From: Guillardia theta CCMP2712 | Lineage: Eukaryota; Cryptophyceae; Pyrenomonadales; Geminigeraceae | Assembly: GCF_000315625.1 (NCBI RefSeq) | Contig: NW_005434560.1 | Coordinates: 128,020 to 192,019, forward strand | Length of the DNA: 64,000 bases | Reading direction: 5' to 3' | In this document: piece after piece, positions 27,244 through 35,486 of the stretch | Numbering within the stretch: the first letter of the stretch is position 1 | How the letters are laid out: every line of letters begins with the position of its first letter | Translations under genes and position numbers: made by a program | The notes under the pieces: model-generated | What the model was told of the DNA's origin: nothing | The model's input: the letters and a program-made list of their open reading frames with translations, nothing else | Databases searched by the model: none

Positions 27244-28812
27244 ATTGGGACGACCAAGGGCACCGGCGGGGATGTGCTGATCCTGGAGGAGGCGGCATAC
27301 TGCGACGAAGGTTTCTTCTACGAAACCGTCGCACCCATCCTTTCCATCGGCAACACGTCGCTGCTGTGTATATCTACCTTGACATCGGAGATCAATTTCT
27401 ACACCAGGCTGATAAAGATGCGGGACCCGGAGACGGGCAGGCCACTCTTCGCCGTCAGGTGCATCGAGCTCGCCTGCCAGGCATGCAAGGAAGACGGCAA
27501 GGCGCACGAGTGTGTGCACCTCCTGCATCTCGTCCCGCAGTGGCAGAGTGGCGAGAGGCACAGGAGGCTGAAGGTGATGATGCAGGATCGCCCGGATCTG
27601 ATACAATCCGAGCTGGCGGGGCTGGCGTTCGACTCCCTGCAGCAGGCCTTCCGCCCCAAAGACGTGGAGATCATGTTCGAGCAGGTCGCCCCTCCCCTCT
27701 CCAACGGACAGACCGTCTTCGTCGTCGTGGACCCGGCGGCGGGAGGGCCGCAGAGCGACTACGCCGTCGTGAGCATCGTGAGGAGCAAGGGGCTTGTGAC
27801 GGTAACTCTCTGTGTGTTTGCACCCTTCTTCCCCTCTAGCTGTATTGGTAGACCTCCCGCAGCTCCCGCTCGAAGTCGACGCTGAGGCGGAGCTCGTCGC
27901 GGAGGAAGCGGGGCACGACGCGGGAGCCGAGCTCGCGGAAGAGCACGGGGGCCTTGTGGGGGCAGAGGCCCTTGAGCGTGACCCCGGTGGGTTCGTGGAG
28001 GAAGGAGCGGCAGACCGCCTCTTTTAGCCCCATGTCCACGTTGAGCAAGAGGAAGAAGACGCACCTCGCGCTGTGCGGCGACCGCCTCGCGATCTCGTAG
28101 AGCCGGACCGCCTCCGTGTCCCGCAGCTCCGCGGCGATCCTCTCCACCGCCCCCTTGCAGAACTCGAGCGTGGTCCTCATGTCGTCTGTGTAGAGGATGT
28201 GGAAGAGGACGTCCCTGTTTCTGAGCTCTGACATCTACCCTTCGCAGATCGTCGGGATGGACGTGCTGTCGGGATGCAAAGGTACTTCTTTTTTTTTTAA
28301 TCTTTCCTGCATTGACTCCCTTGGAAGAGCCCGACAAGCAGTTCGACCTGCTCGGGGAGCACATGGAGAGGCTGCGGGGGATGAACACCGCGCTCTACGC
28401 CTCGGAGTTCGTCGTCATGGTGGAGCGGAACCTGGGCTTCGAGGCGGAGTACCACCAGCGGCACTTCAACGGCATGCCCCATGTCCGCTTCCGCGTCGAC
28501 CACAAGGCCCAGAGGTACGGCGTGCTGACGACACTCGAGATAAAGCACGCCATGTGCACCATGCTCAACACCATGCTGCGGGAGCGGAGGGTGCACCTCT
28601 GGGGCGAGTTCGTCAGCCGCGACCCCAGGGGCATGAAGCGCCGGCTCCGCGAGCAGCTCGAGATCTACTCCTACCAGTTCAAGGGCGCCGCCAGCGTCTT
28701 CAACAAGGACCAGCTCGCGCTCAGCGGGAAGGTCGGCGGGATGAAGGACGACGTCTGCATCGCCCTGCAGCTCGCCTGCTACTACAGCTCCAACCCGGAG
28801 TTCTACGTGTAG
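27244..28812 (+). CDS. terL: Terminase large subunit, C-terminal exons
   Basis: DNA-packaging motor and nuclease. Three exons read: 27244-27801, 28248-28281 (34 bases) and 28328-28812; the introns are 446 and 46 bases and phases agree at both junctions. Exon 1 carries the Walker B Leu-Ile-Leu-Glu-Glu-Ala-Ala, the coupling motif Ile-Ser-Thr-Leu-Thr-Ser, a Cys/His knuckle (Cys-Gln-Ala-Cys, Glu-Cys-Val-His) and the first nuclease acid (Val-Val-Asp-Pro-Ala-Ala-Gly-Gly). Exon 3 has Val-Glu-Arg-Asn and Lys-Asp-Asp-Val, completing the RNase H-like nuclease site. An excellent acceptor (TTACTGAC, then TTTCCCGCAG) precedes 27244, so the Walker A part must be on upstream exon(s), which I could not find. 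Split terminase genes with antisense intron genes are known from herpesvirus UL15. Confidence 0.9.
27802..28247 (+). other. Terminase intron 1, holding an antisense gene
   Basis: Begins GTAACT and ends TACCCTTCGCAG with a CTCTGAC branch-like site. It contains the whole minus-strand frame 27836-28234. Confidence 0.85.
27836..28234 (-). CDS. Hypothetical protein nested in terminase intron
   Basis: Protein of 132 residues lying entirely inside terminase intron 1 on the opposite strand. Helical, Arg/Glu/Leu-rich, with cysteines at Phe-Cys-Lys, Arg-Cys-Val, Val-Cys-Arg and Leu-Cys-Pro-His. The only TATA-like site is an A-run (GATTAAAAA) about 55 bases upstream. In herpesviruses the UL15 intron holds UL16 and UL17 in the same antisense arrangement; I see no clear sequence match to either. 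Confidence 0.65.
   Translation of the reverse strand: MSELRNRDVLFHILYTDDMRTTLEFCKGAVERIAAELRDTEAVRLYEIARRSPHSARCVFFLLLNVDMGLKEAVCRSFLHEPTGVTLKGLCPHKAPVLFRELGSRVVPRFLRDELRLSVDFERELREVYQYS
28282..28327 (+). other. Terminase intron 2, 46 bases
   Basis: Begins GTACTT, has a long T-run and an ATTGAC branch-like site, and ends GGAAG. Removing it joins G of the 34-base exon to AG of the last exon as a Glu codon. Confidence 0.8.
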
Positions 28813-28874
28813 TCACTGCTGTTCACGCATATTTATGTGACTCTCTCTGGTGACAGTCCAACGTTCAAGTTACT

Positions 28875-29126
28875 ATGGTTTCAGAAGAAATGAGTAAGAG
28901 AGAGAGCCACATCCTGTCCTTCAAGACCTGGTCTATAGGCATTCTGGATGAAAGTGACATTGATGCCGTCAAAGTTGCCATATCCTTGGATGATGTGCAG
29001 CATATCTTCCATAAGATCAACTACAGGGTACCTTATGATTGTGATCACAAAGAACTTTGTTGTATGTGGCTCAAGGTGGTCATTGATGACAATCTTGAAG
29101 CTGCCTTTAGAAATGTTTCTATTTAG
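28875..29126 (+). CDS. Small hypothetical protein
   Basis: Protein of 83 residues, lower in GC than its neighbours, with a Cys-Asp-His...Cys-Cys cluster near residues 55-63. A CATATTTATG box about 40 bases upstream supports the start; the ATG at 28890 is an alternative. No family recognised. Confidence 0.6.
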   Translation: MVSEEMSKRESHILSFKTWSIGILDESDIDAVKVAISLDDVQHIFHKINYRVPYDCDHKELCCMWLKVVIDDNLEAAFRNVSI

Positions 29127-29176
29127 GCTAAACCCGTTCTCTCTGTATTGGAATTAAATTACGATTCCTTATTAAT

Positions 29177-30556
29177 TCAAAGCCGCATCTGCACCAACAT
29201 CATCCGCATGGCAGCCTGCATCCTGTTGCACCGCACCACCCTCTCCGCGTCGTCCTCCGGAATCCCGCGGAGTGCGCCCAGGTACCGGGTGACGAGGACG
29301 TGCTTGACGAGGAGGTACTTCCCGGTCCGGATGCTGTCGGAGTTGAGGTTGGCGGCCTGTGACATGTACGCCTTCAACCCGTTGAAGTAACGCACGTTGA
29401 CCTGCGCGGGGGACTGCGCGGCGGCGAGGAAGGTCATTCCCTGGATCTCGCCCAGGTGGAACTTACCGTGGAGGTAGACCGCGATGTAGGGGTTGGTGGC
29501 AATGTCCCGCAGGATTATGTATGCAAAGGCCTTCTCTTGCATGAATGTGAAAGACGATGTCTTGATCTTTGGTTGAAGTTCGAAGGGATCCTCCGAAAAG
29601 TCTTTCCTATTTCCTGCGTCCTCTTGCATCAGCAGCTTCATCATACCCGATCCCCACTCGTTGGTGCACTGCATCCTCACCCCGAGCTTGTTGTAGTAGC
29701 CGGTGGGGTAGTTGATAAAGACGCGGGTGGTTTTTGTCTGGTCTGCGGTGTGCTCGTCGTTCCACATGTAGAGCACAAAGCGCTCGATGACCCGCCAGAG
29801 GCTCAGGTACAGGTGCGTCGGGAACACGTTGCCCACTAGGGACGTCTTGAAGCGCAGCACCGCCGAGATGACGTTGTTCGTTTTTTCGAAGACCTTGTAG
29901 CTCTCGCTCATCAGCTTGTTGTCTCTCGTTTGCATGTCTTTCCAGTCCTTCTTGTCCGCGTCCACCTCGATGAGCAGCGTGATGTGCATGCCGGCGAACT
30001 CCACGAAGAGGGAGACGTCGGGGCGGGTGCTGTTGCCGTCCCTCCCGCAGATGGTGCGGTTGAAGATCATTCTTACCTGGGACCCCGGGAAGCGGGTGGC
30101 GATCTCCCTACCGCACATGCCGGCGAAGACCTCCACGACGGGGTGGTCCTGCAGGATCGCCGTCGGCACCCCGGGCATGGCGACGCAGCACATGCAGACC
30201 GCTGTACCCTTTCTGGTGTCGATGCGGAGGTCGGTGAGGCTGACGATGGAGCGCCGGCCGCAGATGGCGCAGACGAAGTGCCGCTCGTCGCACTGGGCGA
30301 CCACCCAGCTCTGCAGCGACTCCATCAGCGCCACGCCGTCGATCGCGGAGGCGTCGATCTCGGCCTGGAGGGCTGCGATCTCCGCGGCATGCAACGCATG
30401 TTGGTCCTTCGGAAACATGGCTTTCGCATCTTTGTTATTCTTGAAGTTCGGTGTCCAGAAGGGGGTCTGCGTGAAGACAGAGGCGAGGTTGGCGCGCATG
30501 GCAAGCTCCTTGTTGGGATATCTTTCTGGAACGGGGTCACAGGTGATCGTCTGCAT
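29177..30556 (-). CDS. PD-(D/E)XK-like nuclease with zinc finger
   Basis: Protein of 459 residues. The start is the ATG at 30556, below a TATTTCAAG-like box (30589-30597); the frame remains open to 30736. A CxxC...CxCC zinc-binding element spans residues 96-124. A restriction-endonuclease-type core follows: Arg-Pro-Asp (Asp180), Ile-Glu-Val-Asp-Ala-Asp-Lys (Glu197, Asp199, Lys202) and Arg-Asp-Asn-Lys (211-214), the arrangement seen in PD-(D/E)XK and Vsr-like enzymes. Likely cuts or processes DNA during replication, recombination or host-DNA breakdown. The C-terminal 200 residues are of unknown role. Fold assignment is by motif only. Confidence 0.7.
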   Translation of the reverse strand: MQTITCDPVPERYPNKELAMRANLASVFTQTPFWTPNFKNNKDAKAMFPKDQHALHAAEIAALQAEIDASAIDGVALMESLQSWVVAQCDERHFVCAICGRRSIVSLTDLRIDTRKGTAVCMCCVAMPGVPTAILQDHPVVEVFAGMCGREIATRFPGSQVRMIFNRTICGRDGNSTRPDVSLFVEFAGMHITLLIEVDADKKDWKDMQTRDNKLMSESYKVFEKTNNVISAVLRFKTSLVGNVFPTHLYLSLWRVIERFVLYMWNDEHTADQTKTTRVFINYPTGYYNKLGVRMQCTNEWGSGMMKLLMQEDAGNRKDFSEDPFELQPKIKTSSFTFMQEKAFAYIILRDIATNPYIAVYLHGKFHLGEIQGMTFLAAAQSPAQVNVRYFNGLKAYMSQAANLNSDSIRTGKYLLVKHVLVTRYLGALRGIPEDDAERVVRCNRMQAAMRMMLVQMRL

Positions 30557-30664
30557 GCATCGGTTCTCTGGGATGGCCTCCTTGCCGACCCCTTGAAATA
30601 CAGCCCCGCCCCGGCGCCCGGGTATTTGAACCCGGCAGGCCCCACCGGAGAGAGATTCCATACC

Positions 30665-31840
30665 ATGCAACGCGCGAACCGGGCCGTGACCTTCCAGGAG
30701 CTCTACGCCAGGGCCAGGCTCTACATGCGCTACCACGTCATCATCTCCGTGCTGCTGCTGGGCGCCGCGACGGGGCTCTTCCTCCTCAACATCAACAGCT
30801 TCCTCCGCCAGAGCGGGGTGGTCGTGAACGGCAGCTCGCCGCCTACGAGGAGGAGCGGGGCGGATGCTCCTTACAAGGACGAGTCCGAGTCACGTTCCCT
30901 CGTGAAGAAGCTGACCCGCCGGGCGATCGCCGAAAACGCCGTCCCCGACCGCCTCCTCACGGTCGTCATCCTCACCCGGGACCGGCCCTGGAGCCTGGAG
31001 AGGCTGCTGGTCTCGCTCTCCGCGGCAAGGTACGACCAGGGGGTCAGGGTCAACCTCATCCTCAGGCAGGACCTCCCTGCCAACGGCGTGCTCTGCCAGG
31101 ACACGGCCAGGATCATCCGGAGGCTCTACTGGCCCCACGGCTCCGTCGACCACGCCATCGAACAAGCGCCCAGGGGGCCCATGCGCATGTGGCTCGGCGC
31201 CTACGCCCCCTCCGGCCCCACGGACTACTTCCTCGTCCTGGAGGACGACATGGAGGTCAGCCGCTTCTACTGCCGCTGGGTGCTCGCCGCCCTCGACCGC
31301 TTCCGCCTCGACTCCACCGTCTTCGCCGTGTCCGCGTCCAAGCCCGAGCTCAGGGGCAGGGACCCGCTGGGGCTCGGCCCGGTCCAGTCCAGCATCCCCG
31401 CCGGCACCACCCACGTCAAGTACAGGATGCCCACCCCGGACGCCCTCGCCCCCGTTCCCAGGCACTGGAACGCCTTCCGCACCTGGGCGGTGAAGATGCT
31501 CGACAGCGATGGCTTCGACCCCACGCTCACGGAAGAGGTCGACGTCCGCGACCTCCGCCCCTTCGAGATCTACAGGGAGATGCGCGCCATCGGGAGGCAG
31601 GAGCTCGCCTGGACCGCCTTCCTCGTCCGCTACACCTTCGAGGTCGGCCAGTCCACCGTCTACCCCTGGACCCCCACCGGCGCCTCCCTCGCCCGCTCCT
31701 GGGACGAGCCCGACGCCCTCACCCGCCACGGCCGCGGCCCTACCTCCGACCTCCTCGCCGTCTGGGACCCGGCCCTCGTCCGCTGGAACCCCAGGGCTGG
31801 AGTCAGGCTCGACTACACGGGCAGGCCCATGTCTCCTTGA
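30665..31840 (+). CDS. GT-A glycosyltransferase, type II membrane
   Basis: Enzyme of 391 residues that would add a sugar from a nucleotide sugar in the secretory pathway. A signal anchor (about residues 24-45) follows a short cytoplasmic tail. The catalytic part starts [10 protein letters not shown] (99-108) and has the metal-binding Leu-Glu-Asp-Asp-Met-Glu-Val (192-198). This layout resembles GnT-I/POMGnT (GT13-like) enzymes; acceptor unknown. A GTATTTGAAC box about 40 bases upstream decides the ATG; the frame is open far upstream to 29930, antisense to the nuclease gene, and that part is a shadow. With the envelope glycoproteins nearby it may modify viral glycans. Confidence 0.82.
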   Translation: MQRANRAVTFQELYARARLYMRYHVIISVLLLGAATGLFLLNINSFLRQSGVVVNGSSPPTRRSGADAPYKDESESRSLVKKLTRRAIAENAVPDRLLTVVILTRDRPWSLERLLVSLSAARYDQGVRVNLILRQDLPANGVLCQDTARIIRRLYWPHGSVDHAIEQAPRGPMRMWLGAYAPSGPTDYFLVLEDDMEVSRFYCRWVLAALDRFRLDSTVFAVSASKPELRGRDPLGLGPVQSSIPAGTTHVKYRMPTPDALAPVPRHWNAFRTWAVKMLDSDGFDPTLTEEVDVRDLRPFEIYREMRAIGRQELAWTAFLVRYTFEVGQSTVYPWTPTGASLARSWDEPDALTRHGRGPTSDLLAVWDPALVRWNPRAGVRLDYTGRPMSP

Positions 31841-31852
31841 CGGAGTGCGGTG

Positions 31853-31860
31853 TATTTAAA
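31853..31860 (+). promoter_or_regulatory. TATTTAAA box for H3 fusion at 31897
   Basis: 37 bases above the ATG, just after the glycosyltransferase stop. Confidence 0.85.
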
Positions 31861-31896
31861 CGCGGCGAGAAAGGAGGTGGCATCGTGGTTTTGATT

Positions 31897-33384
31897 ATGG
31901 GACGCACCAAACAAGATCAACGGAGGGAGACCGGTCAAAGGGCTCCAGTCGCGAGGCTCTCAACTCAGAGAGCCAGAGAAGATGCACCCTTTACGGCGGG
32001 TGTAAGACAGCCAGGCAGCACTGCTACCAAGCAGCGCGGTGTTGTCGCATCGGGCGTGAATGTGCCCAATTATCTGCAGTTGATCTGTGCCCTTTCTGCT
32101 TTTCAAAGTGAGGAAGATCTAAAACAAATGCAGTACTTTGTCGACCTTTCTAAGGAAGATGAAGCTTGGTACAACAAGCTTACCTCAGAAAACAGGCAAA
32201 TATTTGATGATCTCTGGGTTAGGCTCGATTCCGTGTCTGTACCTCAGACAGAACAGCAAACGACTGAAGGTGCAGCTTCTATCTTGCAGAGCATGCGCAA
32301 TGACGAGAATCAAGACACGCAACAGGAGTTCCAGGAATCCGATCCAACCAATGTCGTGAGCGGCACCCTGCAACCGGACGTCACGGTGCTCCTCGAATCC
32401 CAACCCGAGAGCAATGAAATGGATTCGCAGCAAGAGCCTGTGCCGGCCCCTCCTGCCGTCGATGGAAATGGTGATCCAATCGATGAAACGGGCACTGGAT
32501 CGCAGGTTCCTGGGACGTCGCCGACCGATGAGCCGACATCCGTTTCCTCTACCATCGATGAGAACAATCAAGAAATCGATGGAACGGGTACTGAATCGCA
32601 GGTTCCTGGGACGTCGCCGACCGTTGAGCCGACATCCGTTCCTGTCGTCGATATGAACGAGAACAGAGATGAAGGCTCTTCCAACGCTACCGGTTCAAGC
32701 AAACTGCTAGAGAAGGCATTTCAGCGAGAGAGCAGCTCGGATGAATCCGATGATCCCGATGCACCTGTGATCACCAACTCTCGCAAGAACGTCGGTGGCA
32801 AGCAACTCCCACAGATGCAACCACAGATGTCGAACCCACAGCCGCAACCAGCAACGTTTGTGAACCCAGCTTTGGAAGAGTATCACTTCGTTATTCCCGA
32901 GCAACCCGACAATGGTCCGGAACAAACAGGCGTTCCATCTACTGCCACTGATTCGTCTGTTTCTAAAAAACCAATCAGAACCAAGCAGACTGCCAAGAAG
33001 AGCACTGGCGGCAAAGCACCACGCAAAGGTCGCGCCAAAAAGGATTCTAGGAGGTCCACCGTACACGACGGCGGAGTCAAAAAGCCCCACCGCTTCCGCC
33101 CCGGCACCGTGGCCCTCCGCGAGATCCGCAGGTACCAGAAGAGTACGGAGCTCCTTATCAGGAAGATCCCTTTCCAGCGGCTCGTCAGGGAGGTAACGCA
33201 AGACCTGGGATTCCGGGGCATCCGATATAAAGCAGATGCCATCATGGCGTTGCAGGAGGCTTCGGAGGCCTACCTGGTTGGACTCTTTGAAGACACCAAC
33301 CTCTGTGCCATCCATGCCAAGCGTGTCACGATCATGCCCAAGGACATCCAGCTGGCCCGGAGGATCCGTGGGGAGCGTACTTAG
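31897..33384 (+). CDS. Histone H3 fused to a long N-terminal extension
   Basis: Chromatin protein of 495 residues. Residues 361-495 are a nearly complete H3: tail [13 protein letters not shown], then Val-Lys-Lys-Pro-His-Arg-Phe, the alphaN and full histone fold, and Asn-Leu-Cys-Ala-Ile-His. Positions equivalent to K4, K9, S10, K14, K18 and K36/37 are kept; K27 is Arg. Only the loop after alpha1 (Leu-Gly-Phe-Arg-Gly-Ile-Arg-Tyr) diverges strongly. The protein also begins Met-Gly-Arg-Thr-Lys-Gln, a second H3-tail-like end. Between lie about 340 Ser/Thr/Glu/Pro-rich residues with a duplicated unit (Ser-Gln-Val-Pro-Gly-Thr-Ser-Pro-Thr). TATTTAAA at 31853-31860 fixes the ATG at 31897. Confidence 0.95.
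   Translation: MGRTKQDQRRETGQRAPVARLSTQRAREDAPFTAGVRQPGSTATKQRGVVASGVNVPNYLQLICALSAFQSEEDLKQMQYFVDLSKEDEAWYNKLTSENRQIFDDLWVRLDSVSVPQTEQQTTEGAASILQSMRNDENQDTQQEFQESDPTNVVSGTLQPDVTVLLESQPESNEMDSQQEPVPAPPAVDGNGDPIDETGTGSQVPGTSPTDEPTSVSSTIDENNQEIDGTGTESQVPGTSPTVEPTSVPVVDMNENRDEGSSNATGSSKLLEKAFQRESSSDESDDPDAPVITNSRKNVGGKQLPQMQPQMSNPQPQPATFVNPALEEYHFVIPEQPDNGPEQTGVPSTATDSSVSKKPIRTKQTAKKSTGGKAPRKGRAKKDSRRSTVHDGGVKKPHRFRPGTVALREIRRYQKSTELLIRKIPFQRLVREVTQDLGFRGIRYKADAIMALQEASEAYLVGLFEDTNLCAIHAKRVTIMPKDIQLARRIRGERT
32470..32645 (+). repeat. Internal duplication in the H3 fusion
   Basis: Two direct copies, each containing ATCGCAGGTTCCTGGGACGT and GAGCCGACATCCGTT, encode two versions of a unit with Gly-Thr-Gly-Ser/Thr-Glu...Ser-Gln-Val-Pro-Gly-Thr-Ser-Pro-Thr. 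Confidence 0.75.
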
Positions 33385-33408
33385 ATCGTACTTAGATCGT
33401 ACTTAGAT
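33376..33408 (+). repeat. Three 11-base repeats over the H3 stop codon
   Basis: Three perfect copies of CGTACTTAGAT. The first contains the TAG stop of the H3 fusion. They may be a slippage product or a 3' processing or binding site. Confidence 0.8.
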
Positions 33409-33485
33409 TATCCCACCCCACGGGCATACCGTCCCCTTTCCGTTCGTAGTGATTAAACGTCGCTTAATATTACTTTACTGTTTCT

Positions 33486-34556
33486 CTACGCTACGAAGGT
33501 CACGATGGAGGTGTCGAGGAGGCCGTGGGTGTGCTGGAAGGCCATGATCCTGCCGTGGACGAGGCGGGTGATGATGTCCTCTGGCCTGACCTCGCAGGTG
33601 ATGCCCTCGACGCTCCTGCCCCGCCCCGCCATGAAGGCCATGCGGACGGTGCCGGCGCGGACGCTGCGCTCCTCGGTCTCGAAGGTGAGCTCGCTGCAGA
33701 CGGTCTCTTGCTCTGCCGCTTGGTGGGTGCCTTCCTGTGCCCTCTGCAAGGGAACCACGCGGGAGCGGGCGACCTGGGTGATGCTATCCCCGTCGTCGGC
33801 GTAGCAGAGGCCGAAGGAGATGCTGGCGGGGCGCAGGATGGTGAGGGCGCGGCTGATCTTCCTGCACTGGTTTCTCTGGACCGCGAACCTCTGCGGCGGG
33901 TGGATCTCCGGGTGCTCGAAGACGACGTTGAGGAAGAGGTGGATGCCGGTGGAGCACTGCGTCCAGTACGGCAACCCCGCCTCGAAGGGGTGCCGGTTGA
34001 GCGTTTCGAGGGCCTTGAGCACGCTGGAGGGGGGCATGTGGAGGATGGCTTGGAGCTGGAGGTTGGGGTAGACAAAATCCCACTGCCGCAGCAGGGCGAT
34101 GTCGGTCATGAGCTCACTGACGGGGACGAGGTCGATGTCGACGTCGATGTCCTCGAAGTCTTCCTCGGCCTCCTCCCTTCGCATCTCCTTGCGCATGCGC
34201 TCGACGTGGCCCGCGACGGCCTGGCGGCAGGAGGAGGGGAGGCATTCCGCGCTCAGGGGGCTGCCGTGCCCGCTCCTGCACATGGGGCAGCGCATGCCGT
34301 GGAGCATGAAGTAAACCGCGAGGGCGACGGGATGGAATGCCTTGCCGCAGCACGGAAGCTTCACCACGCAGCACTTTCCCCCGTGGACCTCTAGTGTGTG
34401 CGACTGGGGTATGCCCTCCACCTCCGCGCTCCCCAATGGCTCCATGAGGATGGGGCAGTCGTCCGGCGGGCTCCCCAGGCAGTCTTCCCCCCCGAGCATG
34501 ACGTCGATGCAGTGCTCCCCACACTCGCTCACCCATGTCTGCAGCACCCAAGTCAT
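33486..34556 (-). CDS. RING-finger protein, probable E3 ubiquitin ligase
   Basis: Protein of 356 residues. The N-terminal zinc-binding segment has Asp-Cys-Pro-Ile-Leu (Cys34), then Leu-Pro-Cys-Cys-Gly-Lys-Ala-Phe-His (Cys69/70, His75) and Arg-Cys-Pro-Met-Cys-Arg (Cys90, Cys93), a RING-type pattern. An acidic Asp-Ile-Asp-Val-Asp-Ile stretch follows, then a domain of about 200 residues of unknown fold that may bind the substrate. RING ligases move ubiquitin from an E2 to a target. TATAAAC at 34607-34613 is about 51 bases before the ATG. Confidence 0.75.
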   Translation of the reverse strand: MTWVLQTWVSECGEHCIDVMLGGEDCLGSPPDDCPILMEPLGSAEVEGIPQSHTLEVHGGKCCVVKLPCCGKAFHPVALAVYFMLHGMRCPMCRSGHGSPLSAECLPSSCRQAVAGHVERMRKEMRREEAEEDFEDIDVDIDLVPVSELMTDIALLRQWDFVYPNLQLQAILHMPPSSVLKALETLNRHPFEAGLPYWTQCSTGIHLFLNVVFEHPEIHPPQRFAVQRNQCRKISRALTILRPASISFGLCYADDGDSITQVARSRVVPLQRAQEGTHQAAEQETVCSELTFETEERSVRAGTVRMAFMAGRGRSVEGITCEVRPEDIITRLVHGRIMAFQHTHGLLDTSIVTFVA

Positions 34557-34606
34557 GGGTGCTCCCGTGCGCTTCTGATTTCGAGCCTATCGACGTCGCA
34601 TCCCCC

Positions 34607-34613
34607 GTTTATA
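34607..34613 (-). promoter_or_regulatory. TATAAAC box for RING gene at 34556
   Basis: About 51 bases above the ATG. Confidence 0.7.
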
Positions 34614-34654
34614 CCATGCCCCGCGCCGACCCCGCTTGCCGTGCTTGAAATGGT

Positions 34655-35131
34655 TCAACGTATGCGTAGTCTGTATGTCTTAAACCTCCCACCTGTGGGC
34701 CTTGCAGACAGTGCATTCTGATCCGTAGGTCCACTAGGTGGGCGTGGTGGTGCGTTGGGTCCCGCTCTTGCTGCCCGCATGCTGTTGTCTATCATGTATT
34801 GTATGCATAAATTCAAAGCGGTGTCCCTAGCAACGCGGTCTCCTTGTCCCAGCTCGTCCCAAACTTGTCTTTCCATTGCGGGTATATCCTGTATATGTTT
34901 GTAGCGGTATTTTTCCACTATTCTCCTGATTTGTGGGTGATGTCCTAAAGCGGTACGATATGTTTCATCAAGTTCTCGATCAGTTCCATGTCGTACGTAA
35001 TAATCAAGATAAAGTCTAAAGTCTTTATTAACAAGGTCCCACCAATCCGCCAAATTCATGCGATCATCCATGTTTTTTATAAATGCTTGATGACATGGAT
35101 TAAATATTGGATCGTATTCATACTCATTCAA
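34655..35131 (-). CDS. Hypothetical AT-richer helical protein
   Basis: Protein of 158 residues, helical and rich in Tyr, Arg and Asp, with a Pro-rich tail (Ala-Pro-Pro-Arg-Pro-Pro). No TATA box is obvious; it overlaps the end of the upstream same-strand gene by 8 bases, so it may be made from that transcript. Its GC is lower than that of its neighbours. No family recognised. Confidence 0.6.
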   Translation of the reverse strand: MNEYEYDPIFNPCHQAFIKNMDDRMNLADWWDLVNKDFRLYLDYYVRHGTDRELDETYRTALGHHPQIRRIVEKYRYKHIQDIPAMERQVWDELGQGDRVARDTALNLCIQYMIDNSMRAARAGPNAPPRPPSGPTDQNALSARPTGGRFKTYRLRIR

Positions 35132-35396
35132 AAGATGGAAAAAAGAGCGAGCAGAACCTTCCGTAGGTGTGCGTCCTGCACACCAGCCCTGGGCCGCAGT
35201 CCTTGTCGTCGTGGCACGCGTAGAGGTGCTGCTGGTACCCCCTGTCCTTCTTGATCTTCCTGAATTTGACGTGCAGGGACTCGTCGAACTGCATGGGGCG
35301 GGCGGGGCGCAGCTGGTTCACCGGCACGAAGCCCAGTGAGCCAGCCAGGGAGACGAGGGGCAGGAGGGCGAGAAGGATAAACCAATGCCGCTGCAT
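35124..35396 (-). CDS. Small secreted cystine-rich protein
   Basis: Protein of 90 residues with a clear signal peptide (about 1-20) and a C-terminal C-x5-C-x5-C-x8-C module (Ala-Cys-His-Asp-Asp-Lys-Asp-Cys-Gly-Pro-Gly-Leu-Val-Cys), a spacing like small disulfide domains of secreted eukaryotic proteins. TATAAAC at 35426-35432 is 30 bases before the ATG; the frame extends farther upstream only as a shadow. It could act outside the cell or on the virion surface. No family assigned. Confidence 0.7.
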   Translation of the reverse strand: MQRHWFILLALLPLVSLAGSLGFVPVNQLRPARPMQFDESLHVKFRKIKKDRGYQQHLYACHDDKDCGPGLVCRTHTYGRFCSLFFPSFE

Positions 35397-35425
35397 AATT
35401 TTGCTGCGATCGTAGCCACACCCAC

Positions 35426-35432
35426 GTTTATA
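35426..35432 (-). promoter_or_regulatory. TATAAAC box for gene at 35396
   Basis: 30 bases above the ATG of the secreted Cys-rich protein. Confidence 0.8.
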
Positions 35433-35452
35433 CCCGTCCTCTTCCGGAACGA

Positions 35453-35460
35453 TATAAAAC
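35453..35460 (+). promoter_or_regulatory. TATAAAAC box for gene at 35487
   Basis: 27 bases above the ATG; divergent from the box at 35426. Confidence 0.8.
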
Positions 35461-35486
35461 GGCTGTGCTGGGATGTTGCAGGAGGG

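Noticed and set aside
29930-30664. Upstream extension of the glycosyltransferase frame
   Set aside because: Antisense shadow of the nuclease gene; a TATA-type box and ATG at 30665 define the real start.
31189-31896. Upstream extension of the H3-fusion frame
   Set aside because: Overlaps the glycosyltransferase in another frame, is Arg/Pro-rich shadow, and lies above the TATTTAAA box.
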